Shown here piece by piece: positions 1 through 12,284 of a stretch of 64,000 nt of DNA. The stretch is taken from positions 289,723,957 to 289,787,956 of the forward strand of contig NC_081410.1 in the NCBI RefSeq assembly GCF_030272615.1, in the 5' to 3' direction. The stretch comes from Cryptomeria japonica (Eukaryota > Streptophyta > Pinopsida > Cupressales > Cupressaceae). The position numbers and the translations under genes were made by a program. Positions within the stretch are counted from its first letter, which is position 1; every line of letters starts with the position of its first letter. The notes under the pieces were generated by a model, which worked only from the letters and a program-made list of their open reading frames with translations, was not told the DNA's origin and made no database searches.

Positions 1-1
1 A

Positions 2-3000
2 ATGGCATCAACATTTAGTGTAGAAACTTCATTGGTAGTAGAAATCACTGATAGGGAAAGGCCAATGTTCAAGAAACATCCATTCAAATCTATTGAAGAT
101 GATCTGAATCGAGCATTTTCCTCTATGTCATATAGAGTGTTGCATAACGAGGATATTAGGGCATATATTCACTATAATATCAAAGAACTTGGCAATGTAG
201 AAATGCTATCATTATACACCAAGCATATGATGGATAAGGTGGGGAACTTGAAGCCCGATTTGAAATCATTGCAAGACAGGGGTTTTTTCACTTTCCAGTT
301 TTTGATGAACTTGAATGGGTTAGGTATGTCTAAAGTTGAATCCATGATGAGTTTATATGGATAGATAGACCTCATAAGATCACAAAGAAAGATATTCAAT
401 CTATAACCTATTTAAATGCAACCAGTGAGAATCCCAGTCTGAGACATGTCAAGAACACAATAGTGAAAGAGGTAACCGGATCCAACATTATAACCAGTCA
501 ATGGAAATAAGTGATACATTGAATATGATGTGATATTTTCTTCAATAGTGACATGATAGAAGGTGTACGAGTCCATCAAACAAAATTTAGTATATGGTAC
601 TGCAATATAAGCAACCTATCATATACTCAAGGAGGATAAGAGATATGATTTGTGCGGAGTGATTCTTAGTGAATTAATGAGCAACTTAAAGAAGATTAAG
701 AAAGATAAGAAACATGTTTTCAAGTTTGGTTCTTTGATTGTTTGTTTGGAATTTTACTTTTTGAATGAAATCCCTGGTATAGGAAAAGTACAATGGGCTT
801 ATGATAAACCAATGACAGTCCAAATTAAAGAAGGTTTGTAAGGATTGGGTGATGTAGTAGCATAGAAATATTCTTTGTAGTGTTATTTCAAATCATTTCA
901 GGCTATGATGCAAAGCAGAGAAAGGATTCCCAAGGACATTGTAGAAAAATATGAGGATACCATATGCTTTATGGTAGATAAAGATCAATGCCATATGGAG
1001 GCAGTAGAACCAAGAACCATATGGATCATTCCCATGGGGTATGAAGTAGATGGAAACACTCTTTATTCTTATGCACACTATCTTCTATGTAAACCAACCG
1101 ATGAGAAAGAAGAAAGGTTTGGCACTTACAAGAAGAAGAATCTAGACCTGCACAAGAAATTCATTGAGCCCAAAAGAAAGAGGAAGGTCAGAAAACAAAT
1201 TGAAGAGCTTTCACAACAAATGGGAATAATAAAGGAAGTCATTCAAAGGGCTAGGGAAAAGAATATTTTGAAGGAGGAGGACATGGTAAAGCCTAAGAAG
1301 ACAAAATCGGTCTCCACTCCTCCCAAGCAAACCACACCAAGGCAAACCAAGCCTACACCTACCTCCAATGCACAGAAGAATGTCCCTCCACCCAAGCCAA
1401 AAGCCAAATCAACCGATGGAATTGAGAAGAAGAAGAAGGAGAATCCTAAAAGGGAATATGTTGTAGCCACTACTGAAGATGTAGAGATAGAGTCTAATGA
1501 AGTAGTAAGAGAGGTGAAAAATACAGCTACCTATGCAAGGTTAGTGAAGAAGCCTCGATTTGATGAAGCCTAGCCGAGCAAGAAACCAAGAAATGAAGTT
1601 GAGTTATCCAGAAGAGCCAGATCAAGCTGAAAGCCTAAGTCTAAGCTAGATGAAGCTCTAAAGTCTAGTAAGATAGAAGGTACTTATAATTTTCTGCCCC
1701 CAATAAGTGAAATAGTTGATGAAGTGGTAAAGGAATTTAATTTGGAAAATGTACCTTTATATTATGAGAATTGTGATGAAAATGACCAAAGAACATTAGA
1801 GGAAGTTGTTGTGTAGTATATGAATGTTTATAGAAAATCCTTGATAGAGTTGTCATCTATGATTCCAAAGGGATTGTATGATATTTTGGATGCTAGAAGA
1901 CATACAACCAGCTTAGAGGATGAAAGAATAAAATAATATGTATTAGTTAATTTGATTTCTGTCATTTCTAAGGATGAAGTTGATATATTTCTTAATATTT
2001 CAAAGGACAAATTCAGAAGCAAAAAGAGAGTTAATAAAATCATGCTCGGGAAAATTGATGAAGTGGTTAAAGAGACCGAAGCAATTTTGAAACAATATTT
2101 GAAAGAGCATGGATATGAAGTAAATTTGGCTAAAAATGAAACTCAACCAAAAGAGCAGGCACAAGACACTTTCATCCTAGAAGTACAAACAAAGGTTCCT
2201 AATGTGAAGAAAGATCAGCCATCTGAGCGACCCATTCTAGTAGAGCAAACCAATCAACAAGATGATGTTGATGATCAGAATGTTGGAGTCTTTGGTGAGA
2301 TTGAACAAAATCCTCTAGTCATAAAGGTTGACTCTGAAAAGGCAACTGAGAAGATTGGAGAATTTGATGAATAAAATGTAGAGGATGATGTTGAGAAGGG
2401 TGAAGACACTATGAAAGATGCAGATGCAGAGGTGGCAGAGAAGGAGAAATGAGAAGAGAAGGATGATCAGGATCTAGTGAAAGTGGCAAGAGATACTGTA
2501 GTAGACAAAGGAAAATAGATTGTCATTGATGACTTCACTCAAGAACCTATTGATCTGAGTTCACTATCTCCAGTTCAAGAATTGAAGCTTGTAGCTCTTG
2601 CACAAGCTAAGACGAGTGAGGACTTACTCAAGTATCACTTCAAAGATAAAGAGTTGATCTCCATGGCAACATATGTGTTAGAGAAAATTTTGCCATCATT
2701 CAAACTAGATACAACTGATACTCCCTCCAGTAAGCTTAGAAGCATGCTCAATGCAGTATAAACTTATTTTGTATCTTTGGAGAAAGTAGTAGATGCTAGA
2801 ATTTGGACTCAGATTAATGTTATGAGATTGAGGATAATTTTAAAGATGATTGAAGGAGACAAGGCCAATTTGACAACTGCTATGAAAAACATACAAGATG
2901 CTTTGGATGAAGGCGACAAAATATACAAGTCATGTCTAATTTTGCCTAAGTTTACTATTGACATTGACAAGGAAACAAAAGAGTGTGAAGGGAAGTTAGC

Positions 3001-3028
3001 TAGCATATCTCAATCCTATGCACCCTAA
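2..3028 (+). pseudogene. Broken long ORF of element H: Lys/Glu-rich, coiled-coil-like protein of unknown function
   Basis: One reading frame can be followed from base 2 to 3028. Open pieces lie at 2-364, 650-841, 905-1573, 1952-2374 and 2777-3028, all in the same frame and separated by nonsense codons, with frameshift damage in about 365-650. The N-terminal part is a globular-looking region with LCGVILSELM and KFGSLIVCLEFYFLNEIPG. The middle (about 1100-1560) is very rich in Lys and Pro with a basic cluster, KRKRKVRKQ. The C-terminal third is acidic and helical, likely coiled coil. No zinc knuckle, protease, RT or integrase motif is present. Element I on the other strand carries a protein with the same order of parts, which argues that this is the element's own conserved ORF and not chance sequence. 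Function is unknown. The ATG at base 2 need not be the true start, because the frame may extend left of the window. Confidence 0.6.
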
Positions 3029-3572
3029 TTAGTCCCTGCTAGCAATTTTTAAGCTCAAGTAATGGCTACACTTGATAATATTAAGATTTTAAATTAGGAG
3101 TAGGACAAAATTTTGGGTAGAGTGGGAGAAGTAAGAAGCCTTATCACTCCCCGGATAGATTCACTGATCAATAGTAAGCAACATGCAATGAATGCTCTGA
3201 ATAAGAGTGTTCCAGCAGATAAAAAAGGATGAGAGATGAATGCCTATCTTTTTAGTGGTGTGATCAATATTTTGGAGAGTTTGAAGAAGGGTTGGGATGA
3301 CCACTTGTTGTGCCTAAAGACAATTTTTGTAGATATTTTTAAATTTTTGTAACTATGTATACCCCTATATATAAATTTTGGTAGATTCTTATCTTTGGCA
3401 TTGTTGTCAAAGGGGAAGAGAGCAAAATGAAAAATGGTATATATTCTCAAGGGGAGCTTGTTCAGTTTTTTGAGTCTTGGATATTTTTTGAGTTTTTAAA
3501 TTTTGAAGCTTTAGAGACAGTTTTGAGAATGTCATTTTTCATAGTGTTGCCATTAATGCCAAAGGGGGAAAT
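3029..3572 (+). other. 3' untranslated region and polypurine tract of element H
   Basis: There is no ORF. The region carries a two-part signature also found in the copia elements of this window: TTTGGCATTGTTGTCAAAGG near 3391-3410 and GTTGCCATTAATGCCAAAGG near 3546-3565, the second running into the purine run AAAGGGGGAAA directly before the LTR (probable polypurine tract, 3561-3571). Confidence 0.6.
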
Positions 3573-3738
3573 TGTTGGAAAGAGACATTGTTTCGATGAA
3601 GATTAATGCATGAGAAATGATTAGTAGTTGTCATTGATGGCAACTCAATTCAAATATCATATCCAATACATGTAGGTTTGATTTACCAGAAGTTGTATTA
3701 TCATTTGGTGTAAGTCTGAAAGGTGGAATATAGTATCA
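3573..3738 (+). repeat. 3' LTR of H, left piece
   Basis: Begins TGTTGG straight after the polypurine tract and stops where the long LTR B begins. The last five bases, TATCA (3734-3738), are the left target duplication of B. It continues at 33,995. Confidence 0.65.
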
Positions 3739-4338
3739 TGTCGTGCCCAAACTTTTGGGCAAAAATGGAACAAGATTTTTTTTTTTAAACATCCTAATAA
3801 GACTAAATGTGCTAATAATAAACATGCAATGATATGTCCTGTCTTAACTATGTTCAAACTCTGGAAATCAAAAGAGTATTTACTAAAGGGCAAACTAATT
3901 AACTTAATCAACATGTGAAAATATTTAATTAAATGTGGAAATAGGATTCTCCAAAAGAATCATTATTATTTCATTAATTAATAAATTAATTAAAACAAAA
4001 ATCTCTAACTAAATTGACAAGAGATATTATTAATCTCAAATAATATTTTAATTGCTCTAGGAATTAATTAAATTAATTCTAGCACTTAGATTATTTAAAT
4101 TTAATAATCAATTGAGCAATAAATATAATATGTCTCAAATTTGACTAAAGGGTTAAGTAAATTCATAAATAAAATTGCCCTATAAAATTTATTCAATGTA
4201 GGTCAAATAATTAAACCCCTAAGGTCTAAATAATAACAAAAGCATTTTATTAATACTTACTAATAAAATTAAACCAAAAGGAATTTAAAATAATCTTTTA
4301 ATAAACCCCATAGAAACTTTTTCCAAATAAGGATTCAA

Positions 4339-4422
<84 letters not shown>

Positions 4423-4506
4423 CTAACATATAAATACATTTATATGGCATAGGAATAATAAATTAAAATACTAAAGATATAGAAAACATAAAACCAATAA
4501 CCCTGT
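3739..4506 (-). repeat. Solo LTR B, first piece
   Basis: AT-rich and non-coding. It holds the LTR terminus with a short inverted repeat (TGCCCAAACTTTTGGGCA) and a long CT/CA microsatellite. It ends at CCTGT (4502-4506), the left target duplication of element A. Confidence 0.75.
4342..4420. repeat. Compound microsatellite (CT)n(CA)n
   Basis: About 39 bases of CT repeats run directly into about 40 bases of CA repeats, inside solo LTR B. It is absent at the matching place in B', so it expanded in this copy. Confidence 0.95.
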
Positions 4507-5374
4507 TGTGAGGCCTCACCTCGACTCAATCTGACATTTCAGCGGTTTTTATATTGAGACTATTATGGATACTTTATTTTGATGCATTTTGGAATTTAGA
4601 ACTTATATGATTTCAGGATTTGCATGACATTGCTATATATTGATGATTTATTTATATGCTTTATGAGATAGAACACTACATGATTTTTGAATAAGATGAA
4701 ATTGTGGTGATAAATGTCGTTATTGAATTTTCAGGACTTTACTATGATAATAGAACTATGATGTATGTTTAAGTTTATGTGAATTAGGATGAATTGCTTA
4801 TGTGAAATTACTTGGATAAAAGATGTATTTAATCTGTTCAGATGTAAATTGTATGCAAGTGATGATGTGTATTATTATTCCTTTGAATTATATCTGATGT
4901 GTTATGATAAATAGATTAGCAGGAATTTTATTCCTTTCTTGAACATTTAAAATAAAATAAAATAGGAAAGGCATAAATTAGATTTGCATGCATATTGTAG
5001 ATGAAAAAAATAAATTATATATTTCTGTTTTCTATAAAAGCAATATAGCTCAATAAAGTTCTGGAAAATATTCTTCCATTTACTTTAGAAAGTTAGACAT
5101 TTATCTTAAATACTGGCAAAATTTATTTTCAGAAATTGATATCTTCAGTAAACAGATTTATTACTTTACTTCTTTTCCTACAATTGAAAATTAGAATCTT
5201 CCATGAATTCGGTTTTATCATAAGAAAAGAAATAACAATATAGTTATATATAAATATATATAATTATATACATGCAGATTTCATGTATATATTTATATAT
5301 ACATATATATAAAACATATCATAAAATTTACCTGTGAAACAAATGTAGATATAAACATAAATATATATATACAA

Positions 5375-5405
<31 letters not shown>

Positions 5406-6478
5406 AATGAACATATACATATGAAATTATATATATACATATATATATATATAAATATATATATAGATTTATTAAACTTAATGGATATTTTTTTTTTAAA
5501 AAGAAAAAATATATGTAAATATATATGAAAAAATATATATATATATAAAATAAAATAAAATATATAAAAAAAAAAGAAGAAACATATATGGGGAGGGCCA
5601 TGCAGGGCACGCAGTCCCTGTGTAGGACGCGACCAGCATAGAGGTCGTAGCCTCTATGTGGGCCGTGGAACACACAGGGCCTGCGGCTCCCTGTGTGGGC
5701 CGCATCTGCGCCAGTGGCCGCAGCCACTATGTAGGCCGCAACACACACAGTGGCCAAGGCTGCTGTGTGGGCCGTGACCCCCACAGTGGGTCATCCCACT
5801 AGTAGCACCGCCCTCCATCTCTCCCTTGTGTTCAGCCACCACTACTCCCTCATGGAGACCTCCATCTTCATTCGCTCGGCCTCTGTGCGAACCTCCACCC
5901 TGCCATGAGTTAAGGATAAAACCCTAGCCCGGGTAGGGCTATGGAAAAATAAAATAAAGAAGTGTTACAATAAAAGAAAGGTATTAATATATTAAAATAA
6001 AGAAGTGTTACAATAAAAGAAAGGTAAATCAACTATTTTATTAAGAGTTGGTTGTTAAACATAAGCATATAAAAAAAAAGGGATTGTTTGTAGATTTTAT
6101 TATAAATAAACTTATGGGAGATATTCATTAAGAAATTAATTGACACTCTAATCGATTATTTTAATTATCAATTTAAAATGAATTTTAGACAATATGGACT
6201 TATTGGAGATTAATTTTATCTTCATCTACTATTTTAATGAGTTTGATTTAATTAATCTATTGACTATGTTTGATGAGAAAATAAATTAAATCATTTAGTA
6301 TTTCGCAAATAAATCTTAAATTAATTTCATTACTTGATTTAGTATCAGAGTTAGCTCGAATATAGATATGGCAAAACATGTTAGTGCATGTCGTGTTAGC
6401 AAACTTATTGTTATCTAGTTATTTAGTTGATATAAATTTTTTTTTATCCCATTCTTGCCCTAAATTTTGGGCATGACA
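4507..6478 (+). repeat. 5' LTR of gypsy A (internally deleted)
   Basis: Runs from TGTGAGGCCTCACC to TTTTGGGCATGACA. It matches the 3' LTR end to end but lacks two internal blocks: about 2.04 kb that in the 3' LTR lies between 11,800 and 20,552 (not counting G), and about 0.27 kb corresponding to roughly 21,760-22,030. It contains AT microsatellite DNA (about 5270-5560) and a GC-rich block (about 5590-5890). Confidence 0.9.
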
Positions 6479-6481
6479 TTT

Positions 6482-6492
6482 TGGTATCAGAG
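6482..6492 (+). other. Primer binding site of gypsy A (initiator tRNA-Met type)
   Basis: TGGTATCAGAG lies three bases after the LTR end. It matches the well-known plant retrotransposon primer site complementary to the 3' end of initiator tRNA-Met. Confidence 0.85.
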
Positions 6493-6650
6493 AAAGGTTT
6501 CCACACTAGAAACCTTACTCCACTTACATTTCGCCTTAGATTATTTAAATTATTTTTATTAAATTGATTTTATAAGACAATTAAATTTAATTGAATTAAT
6601 ATTATTCTAACAGAAATTAATTAATTTTTTTACTTTATTTTCCTCTTAGG

Positions 6651-9600
6651 ATGCCTCCGACAATGCGACAAGCTTGCAAGCACGAACGGTGTCCTAGACG
6701 TGTGTGCATAGCACGCGAAGAGGTAGTGAGGGAGGCATCGGTTCCAAAAGAGATCCCAGGAGCACCTCCTGAAAAGCCAAATGAACCTAATCGAGACCTC
6801 TTAGAAGCAATACAAAATCTTATTGGAGTAGTTCAGGAAAGGATTCCAGTAGTGAACCCTCAGGTTAGAAATCAGGACTCTGGGAGTCATAGATCAGTTG
6901 ATAGAGAATGAAGTAGGAGCCCAGCTCCTATTCCTGTAGAGAGTCAAGGTGGAAATGAGCCAAAGTCTGTGCACATGCTAGGACCACCTCCAGTGGAGGA
7001 ACCAGTTTATTTTGAGAGAGCTCGTTGGGATCGAGGGGATCTTATCAGGGAGGTCATGCACCTCTAGCCACCATCCTTTGGAGGTTCTACCAACGGGGTA
7101 GAGGCCGAGGCATGGATTTTGAGTCTTGAGAGGTGCTCTGTGTTGCATTCTTATGAGAGCAACCTAAAAGAACGTGTCACAGTCCATCTGCTGAGAGGAT
7201 CGGCCTCCACTTGGTGGAGACAGGAAGAGTACAAATGTGGATTAGTTCCTGATACTCTTACTTGGGAGATATTCACAGAGAGGTTCCGTGAGAGGTACCT
7301 ATCAGAACACTTCAGCCAATGTCGTATAGATGAATTTCATGATCTCCAACAAAAAGGCTTATCAGTAACCCAATATGAGAGCAAATTCCTTGAGCTATTG
7401 CCTTATGTATATTATCTAAAGGATGAGAAACTTCTTGTAAACTGCTTCATCAGAGGGTTAAATGTCAGTATAGCCAGGCCTATTAGGATGTCCACTCTAG
7501 AGAGCCTTTGGGTTGTCATGGAGAAGGCACTGATTGTCGAGGAAATTCAAGTCAGACCATAGGACAATAGGGATCGATTTCAGAACTAAAATCCCACACC
7601 TCAGACTTATGGATTCCAGAAACCACATTGGAAAGGAAACAACCAAAACTCTCAGGGGTTCTCCAAACCCCCTCCTCTGCAATAGACACCACAGAACCAG
7701 AGGTAGAAGCCTCCATAGTATCAGCAGGGCTCCAAGCACAAGCAGTGGCAGACTCAAGGATAGAGACATGATCAGAGAGCATAGGTGCAGTACACACCGC
7801 TGGTGAGGACTCAGCAGTCCTCTAGGGGTGGGTATAGCGGATCCAGTAGGACAGGAGGTCAGGTTTTCTCTAGGCCTCAGGGCGCCCAGTTTTAGGCACG
7901 GGGTGCTTGCTTTATGTGTGGAGCCATGGGGCATATGGAAAGGGATTTCCCTCAAGGTTAGGTGGTAGGGAATCAGAGGATGGCCACTTCAGAGTCGACA
8001 ATTGGTGATATGGGTAGGTCCCATAGAGTATTCACAGCGGTTGACAACCGCCAGGCTGAACATCAAGCCACGGTTATCGAATCTACAAGTATGATCAAAG
8101 GTAACAATGTATCTATTTTGTTTGATTCAGGAGCTACTAACTCCTTTATATCTCCGTTGGTTGTGGAGCATTGTGGGCTAGTGGAAACTAGAAAGGGTGT
8201 CAGTTGGGAAGTGGAATTAGCTTCAGGGGCTAGATTGTCAGTGGAATCAGAGGTTAGGGCATGTTAGCTGCAGATTGGCAAGACCACCACTTTAGTAGAC
8301 CTTAGAGTGACACCACTTGGATCTTATAGTATCGTACTTGGCATGGATTGGCTTTATGCCCATAGAGCCAAGATGGATTACCACCTGAAAAAGATCAAGT
8401 GTGAGGATGATCATGGTTCACCCATAGTAATCACCAGGATTCAGAGGCTTGTGTCTCTTCGTATGATCTCCGCAATGTAGCTTAAGCAGAGCATGCGAAA
8501 GGGATGTCAACTTTTTGCTATCACTATCAGTGATAGAGGAGAAGAGGAAGAAAAAGAAACATCACTTGATGACCATCCTATCCTTAAGGGATATTCAGAT
8601 GTATTTCCTTCAGAGTTACCAGGAATGCCACCTTGTAGAGAGATTGATTTTCATATAAACCTAGTACCAAGAGCTGAGCCAGTTTCCAGAGCACCTTATA
8701 GGATGACCACAAATGAGCTTAATGAACTCAAAATACAGCTTGAGGAACTCCTTGAGAAGGGTCATATTCATCCTAGCATATCCCCTTGGGTGCACCAGTC
8801 ATCTTCATTAAGAAGAAGGATGGATCTCTCTGATTATGTATGGATTATCGGCAGCTAAATAAAGTAACCATCAAGAATCAATATCCTTTGCCCAGAATTG
8901 ATGATTTATTCGACTAGCTTCAGGGTGCCAAAGTCTTTTCCAAAATAGATCTGAAGTCAGGATACCATCAGCTAAGAATAGTGGAGAGTGATATCCACAA
9001 GACCACATTTCGCACTAGATATGGTCACTATGAGTTCACCGTAGTTCCATTCGGACTTACGAATGCCCTAGCAGTTTTTATGAGCCTCATGAATGGGGTA
9101 TTCCATACATTTCTGGACCATTTTGTTATTGTGTTTCTCAATGATATACTGATATATTCTTAGAATGAGAAGGAGCATGAGGAGCACCTGAAACAGGTAT
9201 TGCAGTGTTTGCGGGATAACTAGTTGTTTGGCAGTTTGTCAAAGTGTGCTTTCTTTCGATCAGAGGTCAAGTACCTTGGCCACGTTATTTCCAGTGATGG
9301 GATCTCAGTTGACCCATCAAAGATTAGGGCTATTATGGATTGGCCAGCGCCAACCAGTGTGACAGAGGTTAGGAGTTTCATGGGCTTAGCAGGGTATTAC
9401 CGATGTTTTGTCGAGGGATTCTCCAGAGTCGCACAACCTATTACTTCTCTTCAGTGTAAAGGGAAGAAATTTGAGTGGATAGAGAAGTGTGAGAAGGCCT
9501 TTCAGGAACTCAAGAAGGCACTTACTAGCACTTCGATCCTTGTTGTACCAAATCCCATAGCTGACTTCATGGTTTGTACCGATGCTTCACTAGAGGGTTT

Positions 9601-11413
9601 AGGAGCAGTTCTTATGCAGGATGGTAGGGCCATAGCTTTCGAGTCTAGGAAACTTAAGACTTATGAACTTAATTATCCCGCTCATGACCTTGAGCTCGTA
9701 GCAGTAGTGCTGGCACTTGTGAGATGGAGACACTTCCTTTTAGGTCATCACTTTGAGCTACATTCAGATCATCAGAGTCTTGAGTACATCTTCACTCAGC
9801 CGAACCTTAATGCACATCAGAGGAGATGGATGGAGTTCCTGTGCGAATATGATTTTGACGTTCACTACATCAAAGGAAAGGAAAATGTAGTTTCAGATGC
9901 TTTGAGTAGGAGACATCATGAGGTTTACACCATATCTATGGGCATGGATTTGAGAGATCGTATACTACAACACTTGCCAAAGGATGGATGGTATGCAGAG
10001 GTTGGTTAGGTAATATGATCTCAGGTTACTCTAGAGGGGAAATATGTGGATTATTCTTTGGAGTCCGATGGATTATTATGCCACAGAGGGTGCATTTATG
10101 TACCTTCCTCTAGAGGATTGCGAGAGTTCATTGTCATGGAGGCTCATAGAGCTCCTTATGCAGCGCATCCCAGAGTTAAAAAGTTGCATGCTGACTTGGG
10201 GCAGTTATCATTGGCTAGGAATGTAGCAGCTCATTGCTGAGATAGTAGCTCGATGCCTCGAGTGTCAGAGAGTAAAGGCGGAGCACCACCATCTAGGTGG
10301 GTTGCTCCAGTCTCATTCTATACCAGAGTGGAAGTGGGATACTATATCCATGGATTTTATCATTGGTCTTCCTATGTCTTCTCATCACCATGATGCTATC
10401 TTGGTGACAGTTGACAAGTTGACCAAAGTGGCCCACTTTTCACCAGTCCATACTACATTCACAGCTTCGGCAGTAGCACAAGTGTTCTTGCGAGACATTG
10501 TTAGACTTCATGGCATGCCCCGCAAGATTATTTCTGATCGGGATTCTCTTTTCACTTCTTCCTTTTGGAAGTCATTATAGGCAACTATGGGCACTAAGCT
10601 CAATTTCAGTACAGCCTATCACCCGGAAATAGATGGTCAGACAGAGAGGGTCAATCAGGTGTTAGAGGATATGCTTCGCATGTACGTCATGGATCATCAG
10701 ACCCGGTGGGAGGAGTATCTTCCTTTAGTGGAATTTGCCTATAACAATGGGCATCACACTTCTTTGGGGATGCCACCCTATCAGGCATTATACGACAGGT
10801 CTTGCAGGATGCCTTTGAGTTGGGATCACATAGAGGACAGAGTTGCTATTGGTCCTGAGATAGTTTAGGATATGGAATAGTAGATGGATTTGATTAGGCA
10901 GCGTCTTAGAGAGGCTCAGGATAGATAGAAGAAATATGCTGATGCAAAGATGATAGATCATAGCTACTTGGTTGGAGATAGAGTCTTCTTGAGAGTGTGA
11001 CCACATAAGAGTCCAATCCGTTAGGGAAAGGGTTCTAAGCTCACACCTTACTTTGTAGGACCTTTTGAGATTCTTGAGAGGATAGGCCCAGTTGCCTACC
11101 GTTTAGCATTGCCACCTAGCCTGTCACGTATCCATGATGTGTTTCATGTATCAGTTTTGAGAAAATATATCTATGATGAGTCTCATATTTTAGATTAGGA
11201 TGCCTTACAGGTGGAGTCGGATGGGTAGCTAGCTTTGGAGCCCATTCGCATTTTGGCATGTCGGACGCTGGCCCTTCGAGATCAAGAGCTGGACCAGGTT
11301 AGGGTCTAGTGGGATTGTTATGATGAGGTTATGGCTTCTTGGGAGGATGCAGCACGTATGAGATCAGAGTACCCCCACCTCTTTGATGAACTCTAGGAGG
11401 AAGTTCATGCCTA
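6651..11413 (+). pseudogene. Gag-pol polyprotein of gypsy A (defective)
   Basis: One polyprotein frame can be followed from the ATG at 6651. Gag lies at 6651 to about 7960, with a capsid-like stretch at 7119-7562 and a zinc knuckle at 7908-7949 that keeps C-x2-C-x4-H but has Phe for the last Cys. Protease has the DSGA motif at 8124. RT follows from about 8600; its catalytic pair reads L-N-D at 9137-9145, the first Asp having become Asn. RNase H lies at about 9550-9920 (TDAS, SDHQSL). Integrase lies at about 10,220-10,870, with a C-L-E-C zinc part and the DDE residues in MDF, SDRD and QTERVNQ. A GPY/F and chromodomain-like tail follows to about 11,400. Frameshifts occur near 8797 and 10,220. 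More than twenty in-frame stops are present, nearly all TAG where the family has Gln. The polyprotein is certainly non-functional. Confidence 0.9.
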
Positions 11414-11424
11414 GAGGGGGAGGG
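11413..11424 (+). other. Polypurine tract of gypsy A
   Basis: AGAGGGGGAGGG abuts the first base of the 3' LTR, as expected for the plus-strand primer. Confidence 0.8.
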
Positions 11425-12284
11425 TGTGAGGCCTCACCTCAACTCAGTCTGACATTTCAGTGGTTTTTATATTGAGACTATTATGGATACTTTATTTTGA
11501 TGCATTTTGGAATTTAGAACTTATATGATTTCAGGATTTGCATGACATTGCTATATATTGATGATTTATTTATATGCTTTATGAGATAGAACACTACATG
11601 ATTTTTGAATAAGATGAAATTGTGGTGATAAATGTCGTTATTGAATTTGCAGGACTTTACTATGATGTATGTTTAAGTTTATGTGAACTAGGATGAATTG
11701 CTTATGTGAAATTGCTTGGATAAAAGATGTATTTAATCTGTTCAGATGTAAATTGTATGCAAGTGATGATGTGTATTATTATTCCTTTGAATTATATTAT
11801 ATGTGGATATTTGAAAGTACTAATGTGTAAATTGAGATGCGTAGGAAGTTATCCATGTAACCATGGAAATATTACGGAGAACCAAACCTAGACTTATGTA
11901 TGTTTGTAAGCCAGGGGTTGTCTATTTGGAGAGACAACACCCCGTTTGTGTTGTATTTTATTCATAATAGTATATGTTGCATGTGTGTTAAGTGTATTTG
12001 ATTTGCTTGTGTAAAATCCACAAGAGACGATTTCATGCTTTAAATTTTAAAAGTGTTTTCTTTGTGTCACTTGACACGTGTGAATTTAAGTTTAAATTTT
12101 TATTTTGTCTCTTGGTGGGAAAGTGTTCAACTATAGCCTTTTCAATTAATGTAACGTGATGTCATAAATACCTTGGGTAAAGAATCTTTGGGGTGGTCAA
12201 CATAGGTTTGACCCAAAAATAAACTTCAGAGGGGTTTAAAATGGGTTAAATGAACACCTAGGGGTAGTTTAATAGGGTTTCCTA

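Noticed and set aside
1-3028. Possible host gene
   Set aside because: Multiple nonsense codons, a polypurine tract and an LTR directly downstream, and a related copy in element I all mark it as part of a transposable element.
5293-5784. Minus-strand open frame of 163 aa
   Set aside because: Its Tyr/Ile-rich half is AT microsatellite and its other half GC-rich LTR repeat. It lies wholly in A's 5' LTR and is not conserved in the 3' copy.
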